46,431 bases of DNA from assembly GCF_900112285.1 (NCBI RefSeq), contig NZ_FOKZ01000027.1, positions 1 through 46,431 of the forward strand, in the 5' to 3' direction. The position numbers and the translations under genes were made by a program. How positions within the stretch are numbered: the first letter of the stretch is position 1; each line of letters opens with the position of its first letter. Shown here piece after piece: positions 29,113 through 39,137 of the stretch. The stretch comes from Polaromonas sp. OV174 (lineage in GTDB: Bacteria; Pseudomonadota; Gammaproteobacteria; Burkholderiales; Burkholderiaceae_C). The notes beneath the pieces were generated by a model. That model was not told the DNA's origin, did not search any database, and saw only the letters and a program-made list of their open reading frames with translations.

Positions 29113-30444
29113 ATGAGCAGAAAATACTTTGGCACCGATGGCATTCGCGGCACCGTGGGCCAGGCGCCTATCACGCCTGATTTTGTGCTGCGGCTAGCGC
29201 ATGCGGTTGGCCGCGTGCTGCGCAGAACCGAAGCACGGCCCACCGTGCTGATAGGCAAGGACACGCGTATTTCCGGCTACATGCTGGAGAGCGCACTGGA
29301 GTCCGGCTTCAATTCCGCCGGCGTCGATGTGGTGCTGCTTGGCCCCTTGCCCACGCCTGGTGTGGCGTATCTCACGCGGGCTCAGCGTGCCAGCCTGGGC
29401 GTGGTGATCAGTGCCAGCCACAATGCTTTTCCCGACAATGGCATCAAGTTCTTCAGTGCCCAGGGCACCAAGCTCAATGACGAGTGGGAACTGGCGGTGG
29501 AGGCCGCCCTTGAGGAAGAGCCGGTGTGGGCCGATTCTGCCTCGCTGGGCAAGACGCGCCGCCTGGATGACGCGGCTGGGCGCTACATCGAGTTTTGCAA
29601 GAGCACCTTCGCCCATGATCTCACGCTCAAGGGCCTGAAGATCGTCGTCGATGGCGCCCATGGCGCGGCCTATCAGATCGCACCCATGGTGTTTCATGAA
29701 CTGGGCGCCGAAGTGATCGCCATCGGCTGCGCGCCGGACGGCCTGAACATCAACCACGAGGTGGGAGCCACCCACCCCGAGGCGCTGGTCGCTGCGGTCA
29801 AGGCGCATCAGGCCGATTTCGGCATCGCGCTGGATGGTGATGCCGATCGCCTGCAGATGGTGGACGCCGAGGGGCGGCTTTTCAACGGCGACGAGGTGCT
29901 CTACCTGATGGTCAACGAGCGGCTGGCGCGCGGCGAAAAAGTGCCGGGCACCGTGGGCACGCTGATGACCAATATGGCGGTGGAAGTGGCGCTAAAAGCT
30001 AAGGGTGTGGAGTTTGTTCGCGCCAAGGTCGGCGACCGCTATGTACTGGAAGAACTCGACAAGCGCGGCTGGCTGCTGGGCGGCGAGGGCTCAGGCCACC
30101 TGCTGGCACTGGACAAGCACACAACCGGCGATGGCCTGATCAGCGCCTTGCAGGTGCTGCAAGCCTGCGTGCGCAGCCAAAAGACACTGGCCCAGTTGCT
30201 GGCCGATGTGGTGCTGTTTCCCCAGACCCTGATCAATGTACGGCTCAAACCCGGTCAGGACTGGAAAAGCTGCGAGGCGCTGTCGGTGCAAACCAAGGCC
30301 GTGCAAGCCGAGCTGGGCGACAACGGCCGAGTGCTGATTCGCGCCAGCGGCACCGAGCCGCTGCTGCGCGTGATGGTGGAGGCGCGAGATGCCGGCCAGG
30401 CTCAGGCTTGTGCCGAACGCGTGGCCGACACCGTGCGAGGCTGA
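29113..30444 (+). CDS. glmM: Phosphoglucosamine mutase
   Basis: Converts glucosamine 6-phosphate to glucosamine 1-phosphate for peptidoglycan and LPS precursors. The ATG at 29113 gives 443 residues starting [16 protein letters not shown]; a non-ATG extension to 29062 is rejected. The phosphoserine is Ser102 in SASHNAF, the same number as in E. coli. The metal loop is DGDADRLQ, the sugar-binding loop GGEGSGHLL and the phosphate-binding loop [12 protein letters not shown]. There is a 110-bp gap after folP. Confidence 0.96.
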   Translation: MSRKYFGTDGIRGTVGQAPITPDFVLRLAHAVGRVLRRTEARPTVLIGKDTRISGYMLESALESGFNSAGVDVVLLGPLPTPGVAYLTRAQRASLGVVISASHNAFPDNGIKFFSAQGTKLNDEWELAVEAALEEEPVWADSASLGKTRRLDDAAGRYIEFCKSTFAHDLTLKGLKIVVDGAHGAAYQIAPMVFHELGAEVIAIGCAPDGLNINHEVGATHPEALVAAVKAHQADFGIALDGDADRLQMVDAEGRLFNGDEVLYLMVNERLARGEKVPGTVGTLMTNMAVEVALKAKGVEFVRAKVGDRYVLEELDKRGWLLGGEGSGHLLALDKHTTGDGLISALQVLQACVRSQKTLAQLLADVVLFPQTLINVRLKPGQDWKSCEALSVQTKAVQAELGDNGRVLIRASGTEPLLRVMVEARDAGQAQACAERVADTVRG

Positions 30445-30460
30445 AAGCCTGATCTTTAAG

Positions 30461-30516
30461 AAAAACAAGCCTCTAGCCCATGACTGATGGGTGGAGCATG
30501 CTATCAAATAGATAGC
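30461..30516 (-). repeat. Intergenic two-arm repeat, copy 4
   Basis: On the minus strand: GCTATCTATTTGATAGC (30500-30516), then ATGCTCCACCCATCAGTC, then ATGGGCTAGAGGCTTGTTTTT. The first palindrome is perfect apart from its 5-nt centre. The second arm pairs CCCAT with ATGGG. It lies between convergent glmM and the aldehyde dehydrogenase gene, next to a separate strong hairpin. Confidence 0.7.
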
Positions 30517-30530
30517 GTTCGGCTCGCGCA

Positions 30531-30560
30531 ATGACACAGGCGCTGGCCTGTGTCATCTTT
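30531..30560 (+). terminator. Perfect 11-bp hairpin between convergent glmM and aldehyde dehydrogenase
   Basis: ATGACACAGGC-GCTG-GCCTGTGTCAT (30531-30556) is followed by CTTT on the plus strand. It lies 86 bases past glmM and ends just before the stop of the opposing gene. The T-run is short, so efficiency is uncertain; it may act in both directions. Confidence 0.55.
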
Positions 30561-32011
30561 CAGGCCAGCGTATACGCCGTCTTCACCGTGGTGAAAAACT
30601 CCTGCGCATATTTTCCCTGCTCGCGCGGGCCGTAGCTCGAACCCTTGCGGCCGCCGAAAGGAACGTGGTAGTCCACGCCGGCCGTGGGCAAGTTCACCAT
30701 CACCATGCCGGCCTGGCTATGCCGCTTGAAGTGCGTGGCGTACTTCAAGCTGCTGGTGGCGATGCCCGCCGACAGGCCGAAGGGCGTGTCGTTGGCGCAG
30801 GCCAGTGCCGCTTCGTAGTCTTTCACGCGGATGATGCTGGCCACCGGGCCGAAGATTTCTTCGCGGTTGATGCGCATGCCTGCCGTGCTTTCGCTGAACA
30901 GCGCCGGCGCCATGAAGAAGCCTTCGGCGCCGCTGCCGGTGTGGCATTGAATGCGTTCGCCACCGAAGGCCAGGATCGCGCCTTCGGCCTTGCCGATGGC
31001 CACGTAGCTCAGGTCCTGCTCCAGTTGCGACTGCGACGAGACCGGGCCGATGTCGGTTCCGGTGGTCAGCGCATCACCGACCTTGATGCGTGCCATGCGC
31101 TCCTGCAGGGCCTTGACGAAGGCCGGGTAAATGCCGTCGGTAACTATGAGCCGGCTGGAGGCCGTGCAGCGCTGGCCGGTGGAGTAGAAGGCGCTTTGCG
31201 CGCTCAGCTCGACCGCCTGGGTCAGATCGGCATCGTCCAGAATGACTTGCGGGTTCTTGCCGCCCATCTCCAGCTGCACCTTTTTCAGGTTTTTGGCGCA
31301 GGCCTCGGCAATGCGGCTGCCGACACCGACCGAGCCGGTGAAGCTGATGGCGTTGATGCCGGGATGGTTCACCAGCGCATCGCCAATCACACGGCCGGCG
31401 CCCATCACCAGATTGAACACGCCGGCCGGAATGCCGGAGCGCGAAATGATCTCGGCCAGCGCCCAGGCGCTGCCGGGCACCAGATCGGCCGGTTTCAAGA
31501 CCACGCAGTTGCCAAAGGCCAGCGCCGGCGCAATTTTCCAGGCCGGAATCGCGATCGGGAAGTTCCAGGGCGTGATCAGGCCGACCACACCGACCGGCTC
31601 GCGCGTGATCTCCACGCCGATATTGGGGCGCACCGAGGGCAGGGTCTCGCCCGACAGGCGCAAGCACTCGCCGGCAAAGAACTTGAAAATCTGGCCGGCG
31701 CGCGTGGCCTCGCCAATGCCTTCCGCTTTGGTTTTGCCTTCTTCGCGCGACAGCAAGGTGCCCAGCTCTTCACGCCGTGCCAGGATTTCCGTGCCTATCT
31801 TGTCCAGCGCATCCGAGCGCGCCTGGATGCCGGAGGTGGACCAGGCCGGGAAGGCCGCTTGCGCCGCCTGCACGGCGGCATCAAGTCCGGCCGCATCGGC
31901 TTGCGCGTACTCGCCGATCACGTCGGCCAGGTTGGAGGGGTTGCGGTTGGCGCTGGTACCGTTGCCGGGAACCCATTCTCCGTTGATGAGGTTGTGGTGC
32001 AAAGTGCTCAT
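30560..32011 (-). CDS. NAD(P)-dependent aldehyde dehydrogenase (2-oxoglutarate semialdehyde / succinate semialdehyde type)
   Basis: The 483-residue ALDH has the Rossmann cofactor domain (GLITPWNFPIAIPAWKIAPA, then SFTGSVGVGSRIAE), general base Glu in VQLEMGGKNPQ and catalytic Cys282 in GQRCTASS. It is the last gene of a nine-gene minus-strand operon, 30 bases after a DHDPS-family gene. In sugar-acid pathways this pair makes and then oxidises 2-oxoglutarate semialdehyde to 2-oxoglutarate, so that is my preferred role. Succinate-semialdehyde dehydrogenase is the closest alternative by sequence look. AGGACATTC precedes the ATG. Confidence 0.88.
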   Translation of the reverse strand: MSTLHHNLINGEWVPGNGTSANRNPSNLADVIGEYAQADAAGLDAAVQAAQAAFPAWSTSGIQARSDALDKIGTEILARREELGTLLSREEGKTKAEGIGEATRAGQIFKFFAGECLRLSGETLPSVRPNIGVEITREPVGVVGLITPWNFPIAIPAWKIAPALAFGNCVVLKPADLVPGSAWALAEIISRSGIPAGVFNLVMGAGRVIGDALVNHPGINAISFTGSVGVGSRIAEACAKNLKKVQLEMGGKNPQVILDDADLTQAVELSAQSAFYSTGQRCTASSRLIVTDGIYPAFVKALQERMARIKVGDALTTGTDIGPVSSQSQLEQDLSYVAIGKAEGAILAFGGERIQCHTGSGAEGFFMAPALFSESTAGMRINREEIFGPVASIIRVKDYEAALACANDTPFGLSAGIATSSLKYATHFKRHSQAGMVMVNLPTAGVDYHVPFGGRKGSSYGPREQGKYAQEFFTTVKTAYTLA

Positions 32012-32041
32012 GAATGTCCTGAATAAGTCGAAAGGCCTGGT

Positions 32042-32959
32042 TTACTTTCCCCAGCGCAAGACCATGGGGTCCAGGCGGCGGGCGGTTTCCAGGAGGTCGG
32101 CGCGCACCGCCGGATGCATGGTCGGAAAGGGGTGGCGTGGTGCGTCACACGCAATGATGCCACCTTCTTTCATCAGTGCCTTGGCGCTCAGGATGCCGCC
32201 CTGGCGGTTTTCGCAGTTGATCAGTGGCAACCAGCGTGTGTACTCGGCCACTGCTTCTTCCCGGCGGCCGGCCGCGTAGGCATCGACGATGCGGCGTATG
32301 CCGTCAGGGTAGGCGCCGCCCGTCATGGCGCCGGTGGCACCGGCGTCCAGGTCGGACAGCAGGGTGATGGCTTCCTCGCCGTCCCAAGGGCCTTCAATGG
32401 CATCGCCGCCCAGGCGAATCAGCTCGCGCAGCTTGGCGGCGGCGCCGGCGGTTTCAATCTTGAAGTAGGACACCTGCTTGATTTCCTTGGCCATGCGGGC
32501 CAGGAAGGCCATGGACAAAGGCGTGCCGCTCATGGGCGCATCCTGGATCATGATGGGAATGTCAATCGCATCCGACAGCGCGGCGTAGAACTCGTAAATC
32601 TTCTCTTCGCTGGCGCGCAGGGTGGCGCCGTGGTAGGGCGGCATCACCATCACCATGGCGGCGCCGGCGTCCTGCGCGCGGCGGCTGCGCTCGGCGCAGA
32701 CCCGCGTGCCAAAGTGCGTGGTGGTCACGATGACCGGGACCCGACCGGCCACATGCTTGAGTATGGTTTGCGTGAGCGTTTCGCGTTCGTCATCCGAGAG
32801 CAGAAACTGCTCGGAGAAGTTGGCCAGAATGCACAGGCCGTTGGAGCCCGCATCAATCATGAAATCGACGCAGCGTTTCTGGCTCTCAAGGTCCAGTGCG
32901 CCGGCCTCGTCAAAGGTGGTGGGCACCACCGGGAACACGCCCTTGTATCTTGCTGTCAT
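32042..32959 (-). CDS. Dihydrodipicolinate synthase-family lyase (probable 2-keto-3-deoxy sugar-acid dehydratase)
   Basis: A 305-residue class I aldolase-fold enzyme. The Schiff-base lysine is Lys167 in SYFKIETAG and the catalytic tyrosine lies in MPPYHGATL. The N-terminal GVFPVVPTTFDEAGALD is family-typical. It is unlikely to be DapA itself: it sits two bases downstream of a sugar-acid dehydratase and upstream of a semialdehyde dehydrogenase. The neighbours suggest dehydration of 2-keto-3-deoxypentonate to 2-oxoglutarate semialdehyde, or an aldolase cleavage; the sequence alone does not decide. Confidence 0.85.
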   Translation of the reverse strand: MTARYKGVFPVVPTTFDEAGALDLESQKRCVDFMIDAGSNGLCILANFSEQFLLSDDERETLTQTILKHVAGRVPVIVTTTHFGTRVCAERSRRAQDAGAAMVMVMPPYHGATLRASEEKIYEFYAALSDAIDIPIMIQDAPMSGTPLSMAFLARMAKEIKQVSYFKIETAGAAAKLRELIRLGGDAIEGPWDGEEAITLLSDLDAGATGAMTGGAYPDGIRRIVDAYAAGRREEAVAEYTRWLPLINCENRQGGILSAKALMKEGGIIACDAPRHPFPTMHPAVRADLLETARRLDPMVLRWGK

Positions 32960-32961
32960 AT

Positions 32962-34134
32962 TTATTCGACGATGTTGAATTGGTCCAGAAACTCGGTCTT
33001 CATGCTCAGGCCAAGGCCTGGCACATCGTCGCGCAATTGCACAAAGCCGTTTTCGGCCACCGGTTCGCCATCAAAGATGTAGTAGAACAACTCGTTGCCC
33101 ACTTCCACATCGAACATCGGGAAGTACTCGGCCATGGGCGAGGCAATCGTGCTCATGGTCAGGTGGTAGTTGTGCATCTGGCCGGCGTGTGGAATCACCG
33201 GAACGCTATAGGCTTCGCACAAGGCATTGATCTTGTGCGCCGCCGTGATGCCGCCGACGCGATTGGTGTCGTACTGCACCACGCTGACGGCTTTTTTATC
33301 TAGCAGCTGCTTGAAGCCATAGAGGCTGAATTCATGCTCGCCGCCAGAGATCGGGATGCTGGTGAGCTGGTTCAGTTCGGCATAGCCGTCAATGTCGTCG
33401 GCAATCACCGGCTCTTCCAGCCAGCGCGGCTCGAACTTCTCTAATTTTGGCAGCATGCGCTTGGCGTACTCCAGGTTCCAGCCCATGTAGCACTCCAGCA
33501 TCAGGTCGGTGTCGTAGCCTATGACTTCACGGATGGCTGCGACCGACTTCAGGTTTTCCGCCACGCCTTTTTGCAGATGCGCCGGGCCGTAGCCAAAGCG
33601 CATCTTGAAGGCGGTAAAGCCCTGGTTCAAAAACTTTTCGGCCTCGGCCTGCATTTCCTTGAGGTCGGTGCGATAGAGCTTGGAGTAATAAACCGGGATT
33701 TTCTCCTTGGTGCGTCCGCCCAGCAGCTTGAACACCGGCTTGTTCACGCTCTTGCCCAGAATGTCCCAGATCGCCAGGTCGATCGCCGAGATCGCGGCCA
33801 TGGTCACACCCTTGCGGCCCCAGGCATGGGTGGCGCGGTACATGCGCTGCCACAGGTATTCGTAATCCCAGGGGTCCTGGCCCAGCACCAGCGGCGTCAG
33901 GTACTGGTCGATGATGGCCTTGGCGATGTGCGGCGCCAGGGCAACATTGCCCAGGCCGATGATGCCGTCGTCGGTCTCTATCTCGACCACGGTCCAGGAG
34001 TGAAAGCGAAAGGTGCTCATGGATTCGGTGTTGGAGTACACCAGGTCCATGGCGTTGGAGCAGAAGTTGCCTTGCGGTGGAACGGTCTTGCCTTTCCACT
34101 CGAACACGCGTGCGCGAACTGATTTGATCTTCAT
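32962..34134 (-). CDS. Enolase-superfamily sugar-acid dehydratase (mandelate racemase/L-rhamnonate dehydratase-like)
   Basis: The ATG at 34134 gives 390 residues ([13 protein letters not shown]). The N-terminal capping domain is followed by a barrel with the metal-ligand strands [17 protein letters not shown] and ISGGEHEF. A His-Asp dyad is suggested by QYDTNRVGG and [11 protein letters not shown], the arrangement of L-rhamnonate-type dehydratases, which turn aldonates into 2-keto-3-deoxyaldonates. The Lys-containing motif of mandelate racemase (KxK) is replaced by FKMRFGYGP. The substrate may be a pentonate, 6-deoxyhexonate or other sugar acid. Confidence 0.85.
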   Translation of the reverse strand: MKIKSVRARVFEWKGKTVPPQGNFCSNAMDLVYSNTESMSTFRFHSWTVVEIETDDGIIGLGNVALAPHIAKAIIDQYLTPLVLGQDPWDYEYLWQRMYRATHAWGRKGVTMAAISAIDLAIWDILGKSVNKPVFKLLGGRTKEKIPVYYSKLYRTDLKEMQAEAEKFLNQGFTAFKMRFGYGPAHLQKGVAENLKSVAAIREVIGYDTDLMLECYMGWNLEYAKRMLPKLEKFEPRWLEEPVIADDIDGYAELNQLTSIPISGGEHEFSLYGFKQLLDKKAVSVVQYDTNRVGGITAAHKINALCEAYSVPVIPHAGQMHNYHLTMSTIASPMAEYFPMFDVEVGNELFYYIFDGEPVAENGFVQLRDDVPGLGLSMKTEFLDQFNIVE

Positions 34135-34213
34135 GATGATTTTCTGAGGGCTGGTTGATAGGAAATAGGAGAAAGAGAAGCCGAAAACGCTTGGGGGTGC
34201 TCCGGCCGGGTGT

Positions 34214-35236
34214 TTAAGCAGCCGCAGCCAGACGAGCGGCGCCCATGCGCTGCGCAATCTGGAAGGCGTTCAAGGTGGCATTGACATTGGCCAGGCCCTG
34301 GCCGGCAATGTCGTAGGCGGTGCCGTGCGCCGGTGTTGTGATGGGGATGGGCAGGCCGCCTTGCACCGTCACGCCCTTGCTAAAGCCCATCAGCTTGATG
34401 GCGATCTGGCCCTGGTCGTGGTACATGGTCACGATCGCCTGGTACTGGCCATCTTGAGCTTTGAGGAAGATGGTGTCGGCAGGGAAGGGGCCGTCGACCG
34501 GAAGGCCGCTGGCGCGCAACTCGCGCACCGCCGGCTCGATGATGTCGATCTCTTCGCGCCCGCAGACGCCGCCGTCACCGCCATGCGGATTGAAGGCCGC
34601 CACTGCCACCTTGGGGTTGGCGTTGCCGCTGGCCTGCAGTGACTGGTAGATCAACCGCGTTGCGGCGACGATGCGTTCCTGCGTGAGGAAGGAGGCCGCG
34701 TCCTTGAGCGGAATGTGGGACGACACCCGGGCCGTCCACAAGTCTCCCAGGGTGTTGAATTCGCAGAAGTAGCCGGTGACGCCCAGGTACTCGGCAAAGT
34801 GGTGCAGTTCGTCTTCGTGCTTCAGGTCGCCCAGTTTCATGGCCTGTTTGTTGAGCGGGGCAAAACAAATGGCATCAACCTCGCCGCGCTGGGCGCCGTC
34901 CATGCAGAGATTGAGCACCTTCAGAACGGCATTACCGCAAGCGGCTTGCGCCTGGCTGGGGAGGACCTGATCCGGACGAATCGTATCCACCGCCAGAAAG
35001 GCCGGCTGGCTTTGCTCGGCCCGTGTTCTGACCGCAGCCAGACTCTCGGTGGGCTGGGTGGTTACGCTGAGGCCGGCCGTTGCCTGGCCTTGTTCCCACA
35101 GCCAGGGGTCACCCAACAAGACGATGTTGGCGTTTTCATTGACGCCGGGCTGGCTCAGCAGCCTGGCGATCAGCTCCGGGCCGATACCGGCAGCATCGCC
35201 TAGCGTTAGCGCCACGACGGGCTTGAATGTGTTCAT
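34214..35236 (-). CDS. PdxA-family dehydrogenase (PdxA2/TphB-like, not the vitamin B6 enzyme)
   Basis: This 340-residue protein is clearly a PdxA homologue: [17 protein letters not shown] at the N-terminus, metal-binding His residues in [19 protein letters not shown] and [13 protein letters not shown], and the C-terminal [17 protein letters not shown]. The PdxA TGHTEFLA region is replaced by [13 protein letters not shown], so substrate specificity probably differs. Relatives act on 4-phospho-threonate/erythronate or on cis-diol acids such as the terephthalate diol. No sugar-acid kinase is present in the operon. AAGGAG precedes the ATG. Confidence 0.85.
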   Translation of the reverse strand: MNTFKPVVALTLGDAAGIGPELIARLLSQPGVNENANIVLLGDPWLWEQGQATAGLSVTTQPTESLAAVRTRAEQSQPAFLAVDTIRPDQVLPSQAQAACGNAVLKVLNLCMDGAQRGEVDAICFAPLNKQAMKLGDLKHEDELHHFAEYLGVTGYFCEFNTLGDLWTARVSSHIPLKDAASFLTQERIVAATRLIYQSLQASGNANPKVAVAAFNPHGGDGGVCGREEIDIIEPAVRELRASGLPVDGPFPADTIFLKAQDGQYQAIVTMYHDQGQIAIKLMGFSKGVTVQGGLPIPITTPAHGTAYDIAGQGLANVNATLNAFQIAQRMGAARLAAAA

Positions 35237-35252
35237 TTTTGACTCCTTAGAT

Positions 35253-36533
35253 TTAATAGAACCAGCGCGCCGGCACCATGACGAGTGCGGGGAACAGGAT
35301 GAACAGTGTGAGCAGGATTAGCTGCGCCAGCAGGAAGGGCCATACGCCGCGCGTGACGCGGCCCAGGCTCTCGCGGGACACGCCGGCCACGACATTGAGC
35401 ACCGTGCCCACGGGGGGCGTCAGCAAGCCGATGGCGTTGTTCATGATGAACAGCACGCCAAAGTAGATGGGGTCAATGCCTGCCTCTTTGACGATGGGCA
35501 TCAGCACGGGCGTCAGAATCATCACGGTGGGCATCAGGTCTAGCGCTGTGCCGACCACCACCACCAGGGCCATCATGGCAAACATCAGCAGGATCTTGTG
35601 CTCCGTCAGTGGGCGCAGCATGGCATTGACCTCTTGCGGAATGTTGACCACCGTGATCAGCCACGCGGAGACCAGTGCGGCCGCGACGAGAAACATCACC
35701 ACGCTGGACATCTTGACTGCGGCCAGCATCAATTGAGGGAGCGCCTTGAGGGAGAGTTCACGGTAGACAAACATGCCCACCAAACCGGCATAGACGGCAG
35801 CGACTACAGCCGCTTCGGTTGGCGTGAAGACGCCAAACTTCATGCCGCCGATGATGAGGACTGGCAAGGCCAGCGCCCAGACACCCTCGCGCAAAGCCCG
35901 ACCCAGCCGGGGCAGCTCAAAGGAGCGTGCCTCCACGGGCGGCGTGGATTTTGGAGCGCACAGCCACCAGGTGAACCACAGGGCCACACCCATCATGAGG
36001 CCGGGCGCAATACCGGCGAGGAACAGCTTGGTGATCGATATCTGCGCGGTCACCCCAAAAATCACGAAGGGGATGGACGGCGGAATGATGGGGGCAATGA
36101 TGCCGCCGGCCGCAATCAGTCCGGATGAGCGGGGGATGTCATAGCCGGCCTTGCGCATCAACGGAATCAGCACGGCGGCCAAGGCCGCCGTGTCGGCGAC
36201 GGCAGAGCCTGAAATGCTGGCCATGACCAGGGCGGCAATGATGGCCACGTAGCCCAGGCCGCCGCGGACATGGCCCACCAGCGCTTCCGCCATGGCAATG
36301 ATGCGGGTCGAGATGCCACCGGCGTTCATCAATTCGCCTGCGAGCATGAAAAAGGGAACTGCCATCAGGGGATAGTTGTTCACGCCTTCTAGCAGGTTTT
36401 GGGCCAGGATCTGCGTGTCGAAGCTGCCCATAAACAGCATCAAGGCTACGCCGCACACGAGCAGCGCAAAGGCAATCGGCATGCCTAGCGCCATGGCGCC
36501 CAGCAGCGAAGCGATAAAGACAAAAATCGTCAT
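35253..36533 (-). CDS. dctM: TRAP transporter large permease (DctM)
   Basis: A 426-residue, roughly 12-helix sodium-coupled TRAP permease. The ATG at 36533 follows the small subunit by 10 bases. Typical stretches: MPIAFALLVCGVALML, NYPLMAVPFFMLAGELMNAGG, ASISGSAVADTAALAAVLIP and AAGGIIAPIIPPSIPFVIFG. The symbol is by family, not by substrate: with DctQ and DctP upstream it forms a complete TRAP system for an organic or sugar acid. Confidence 0.93.
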   Translation of the reverse strand: MTIFVFIASLLGAMALGMPIAFALLVCGVALMLFMGSFDTQILAQNLLEGVNNYPLMAVPFFMLAGELMNAGGISTRIIAMAEALVGHVRGGLGYVAIIAALVMASISGSAVADTAALAAVLIPLMRKAGYDIPRSSGLIAAGGIIAPIIPPSIPFVIFGVTAQISITKLFLAGIAPGLMMGVALWFTWWLCAPKSTPPVEARSFELPRLGRALREGVWALALPVLIIGGMKFGVFTPTEAAVVAAVYAGLVGMFVYRELSLKALPQLMLAAVKMSSVVMFLVAAALVSAWLITVVNIPQEVNAMLRPLTEHKILLMFAMMALVVVVGTALDLMPTVMILTPVLMPIVKEAGIDPIYFGVLFIMNNAIGLLTPPVGTVLNVVAGVSRESLGRVTRGVWPFLLAQLILLTLFILFPALVMVPARWFY

Positions 36534-36543
36534 GTGGCACTCC

Positions 36544-37047
36544 CTATTCCACGTTCGCGGCATGGGTGGCGACCAGCTCGGAGGCCGGCATGCGCCCCGT
36601 CAACTGGCGCCACAGCGAGTGCAGCAGGATCAGGGCAATCCCGCCGCTGCAGATCAGCAGCGCGGAGAACACCAGACCCATGGGAATGCCTGTGACAGGC
36701 GCCATGTCGTCCATGCCGATCACGACCTGCTTCCAGGTGCCGTCGGCCAGCAGGACGCAGCAGACCAGCATCAGGAGATCAGAGGCAAAACGAGCCGCCC
36801 GCTGCCCCGCCACCGGGAGCGCTGCAATCACGCTGTTCATGCCAAGGTGGGCGCCATCGTGCATCGCGACCAGCGTGCCTATGAGCGTGACCCACATGAA
36901 CAGAAAACGCGAGACCTCTTCCGAAAAAACAATACCGGAATTGAAGCCATAGCGCAGCACGACGTTGCCGAAGACCAGCACAACCATCACGCCGAGCAGC
37001 AGCACCAGCAGGTACTCAACCAGACGAATTGCAAAGCGGGGGATCAT
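36544..37047 (-). CDS. dctQ: TRAP transporter small permease (DctQ)
   Basis: A 167-residue membrane protein with four helices: about residues 10-30, 45-65, 85-105 and 125-148. FSEEVSRFLFMWVTLIGTLVAMHDGAHLG, in two stretches, is the DctQ hallmark. It lies 20 bases downstream of dctP and 10 bases upstream of dctM and forms the membrane complex with DctM. Confidence 0.92.
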   Translation of the reverse strand: MIPRFAIRLVEYLLVLLLGVMVVLVFGNVVLRYGFNSGIVFSEEVSRFLFMWVTLIGTLVAMHDGAHLGMNSVIAALPVAGQRAARFASDLLMLVCCVLLADGTWKQVVIGMDDMAPVTGIPMGLVFSALLICSGGIALILLHSLWRQLTGRMPASELVATHAANVE

Positions 37048-37067
37048 TTTGTGAAAGTCCTTCTGCC

Positions 37068-38090
37068 TTACTTGGGCGCTTTGGCGATGGCGGCGAAGAA
37101 CTCCTTGGCCGTTTCGTCACCGACTGCCGCCTGATGCTTGGCGATCACCGGTGCGAGTTTGTCGCGCATGCGCTGGCGCTCGGCATCGGAGACGTCATTG
37201 ACCTGCATGCCCAGTTTGACCAACTCGCCCCGCATCTTGCCGTTCAGCTCACGGCTGGTTTGGCGCTCAAATGCCGTTGCTTCCACGGCGGCTGCCTGCA
37301 GGGCAGTGCGGTCCTCGGGCTTCAAGCCATCCCAGAATTTCTTGGAAGCGACAAGCGCCAGCGCGTCATAGGCGTGACCCGTCACCGACAGGTACTTTTG
37401 CACGTCGTAAAACTTTTGCGCGTGGACGACCGTGAAGGGGTTTTCCTGGGCATCGACGGCACGCGTTTCCAGCGCGGTGAACAGCTCATTGACCGGCATG
37501 GGAACGGCGTTGCTGCCCAGGCCGTTGAACAGGTCGATGTAGAGGTTGTTCTGCATCGTGCGGACCTTCAGGCCAGACATGTCTTCGGCCTTTTGAATCG
37601 GACGCTTGCTGTTGGTGAAGTTGCGAAAGCCGTTTTCCCAGAACGCCAGTCCAACCAGCCCCTTCTCGGGCAGCCTGGCCATCAAGCTCTGTCCGAAAGG
37701 ACCATCGAGTACGGCGTCAGCCTGTTTTTCGCTGGCAAACGAGAAGGGCAGGCCGATGACGCCGAACTCTTTCACCAGATTGGCGAGCGTTGCCGTGGAG
37801 GGAACGGAAAACTCCTGCGTTCCGCCGCGCATCGCAGCTTGCATTTGCTGGTCGCTGCCCAGTTGCGCGCTGGAGTACACCGTGATCTTGATGCGGCCAT
37901 TGCTTTTCTTGTCGGCCAGCTCGGCAAACTTGCGTGCGCCAATGGTCTGGGGATGGGATTCCGGCAGGGAGGTGCCCAGCTTTGCTTTGACCTCTTGCGC
38001 CATGGCGGGTGTGCCAAGGCTAAAGAGGGCCGCTCCGACCATGGCGGCGGTCAAGGTGTTCAGGGTGATGCGTTTGGTCAAGGTTTTCAT
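37068..38090 (-). CDS. dctP: TRAP transporter substrate-binding protein (DctP)
   Basis: A 340-residue periplasmic receptor. A Sec signal peptide ends near GTPAMAQ. The ligand carboxylate-binding arginine is in MSGLKVRTMQNN, followed by the conserved VDAQENPFTVV asparagine region. The fold starts with KLGTSLPESHPQTIGARKF. GGAGACAAAC precedes the ATG. It supplies the DctQM permease encoded directly downstream; the ligand is probably the acid, or its lactone-derived form, catabolised by the same operon. Confidence 0.93.
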   Translation of the reverse strand: MKTLTKRITLNTLTAAMVGAALFSLGTPAMAQEVKAKLGTSLPESHPQTIGARKFAELADKKSNGRIKITVYSSAQLGSDQQMQAAMRGGTQEFSVPSTATLANLVKEFGVIGLPFSFASEKQADAVLDGPFGQSLMARLPEKGLVGLAFWENGFRNFTNSKRPIQKAEDMSGLKVRTMQNNLYIDLFNGLGSNAVPMPVNELFTALETRAVDAQENPFTVVHAQKFYDVQKYLSVTGHAYDALALVASKKFWDGLKPEDRTALQAAAVEATAFERQTSRELNGKMRGELVKLGMQVNDVSDAERQRMRDKLAPVIAKHQAAVGDETAKEFFAAIAKAPK

Positions 38091-38130
38091 GTTTGTCTCC
38101 GTTTATTGGGCTAGTTGTTTTTGAAAAGGC

Positions 38131-39111
38131 TCAGCTCAGCTGGTAAAGATTCATGGCGTTGTCGCAGAAAAGTGCCAGTCGCTGTTCGGGCGGCAGCTCG
38201 CGGGTTAATGCTTTGAAGCCGCTCCACAGGTCTGACAGGCTGACGACAAGGGCGTCGACAGGGTGGTTGCTGGCAAACATGCAGCGCGCCGGGCCGAAGT
38301 CGGCCAGCAGTGCTTGCAATACCGGCGCCTGCTGCGCGAGCGTCCACGCTTGCCCCTTCACACCCAGCCCTGAAATCTTGACGCTCACATTGGGATAGGG
38401 TGCGAGTTGAGCCATGGCGCGGCGCCAGGCGGACAGGGTTGGCGCATCACGTGTGCCTGGCATGCCTGCATGGTTGACGATGACTTGCGTGCCGGGGAAG
38501 TCGCGCGCCAGCTCAAGCGCTTCCGCCATGTGCCACCAGGGCGCCTGCAATTCAAACATCAGCCCAGCGCCAGCCAGTTGGGCATAACCGGCTCGCCAGC
38601 GCGGGCAGCGCATGGAGCCGGGCTCCGCCCATGACTCGCGGTATTGCTCCCGCGAGGTGCAGTGCGGCTTGTGGCGGACACTGCGGACAAATCCCACCAG
38701 TGGCGCCTGGCTGTACGCCTGCAGAACGTCGCCCACGTCGGCCCGGTCAAGCCAGATTTGGGCGGCCAAGGCGTGTGGCCTCTGGTGATGCACCGACGTT
38801 GTCTCGGCCAGGCGCTGCATCCACAAGGCCTCGCCGGTTGGATCTTGCGACGTCCATTCACCCTCCATGGCGATATGGCGCAGCACCAGGTGGTCGCCGC
38901 AATTAGTGGCGTAGTCCGCCGGCAGGAAGTCTTTGCAGATGGCTTCGTAGTCGCCGTAGCGAAAGGAAATCCGCGGAAGATCAGTTAACCAGGGGTGGGG
39001 ATTGCGCGGTACGTCCCAGTAATGATGGTGTGCGTCCACGATGGGCAGCCAGGCTTCGTCACCGGTGGTCAGAAAGGTTTGGCGCACTTGCGCCACATCG
39101 GGGCTCGACAT
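38131..39111 (-). CDS. Amidohydrolase-family lactonase (L-rhamnono/L-fuconolactonase-like)
   Basis: A 326-residue metal-dependent hydrolase of the amidohydrolase-2 type if started at the ATG at 39111 (AGGCAAGAA upstream); a GTG at 39129 would add six residues. The metal motif VDAHHHYWDV is near the N-terminus, with VNHAGMPGTRD in the middle and FASNHPVDA plus CDNAMNLYQL at the end. Relatives hydrolyse aldonolactones or 2-pyrone-4,6-dicarboxylate. Next to a sugar-acid dehydratase, lactone opening is the natural guess. It lies between tctC and dctP. Confidence 0.8.
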   Translation of the reverse strand: MSSPDVAQVRQTFLTTGDEAWLPIVDAHHHYWDVPRNPHPWLTDLPRISFRYGDYEAICKDFLPADYATNCGDHLVLRHIAMEGEWTSQDPTGEALWMQRLAETTSVHHQRPHALAAQIWLDRADVGDVLQAYSQAPLVGFVRSVRHKPHCTSREQYRESWAEPGSMRCPRWRAGYAQLAGAGLMFELQAPWWHMAEALELARDFPGTQVIVNHAGMPGTRDAPTLSAWRRAMAQLAPYPNVSVKISGLGVKGQAWTLAQQAPVLQALLADFGPARCMFASNHPVDALVVSLSDLWSGFKALTRELPPEQRLALFCDNAMNLYQLS

Positions 39112-39137
39112 TTCTTGCCTGGCGTTCACAAGGGGGC

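Noticed and set aside
30665..32026. 453-codon plus-strand frame opposite the aldehyde dehydrogenase gene
   Set aside because: Antisense shadow; the opposite strand has all ALDH catalytic motifs.
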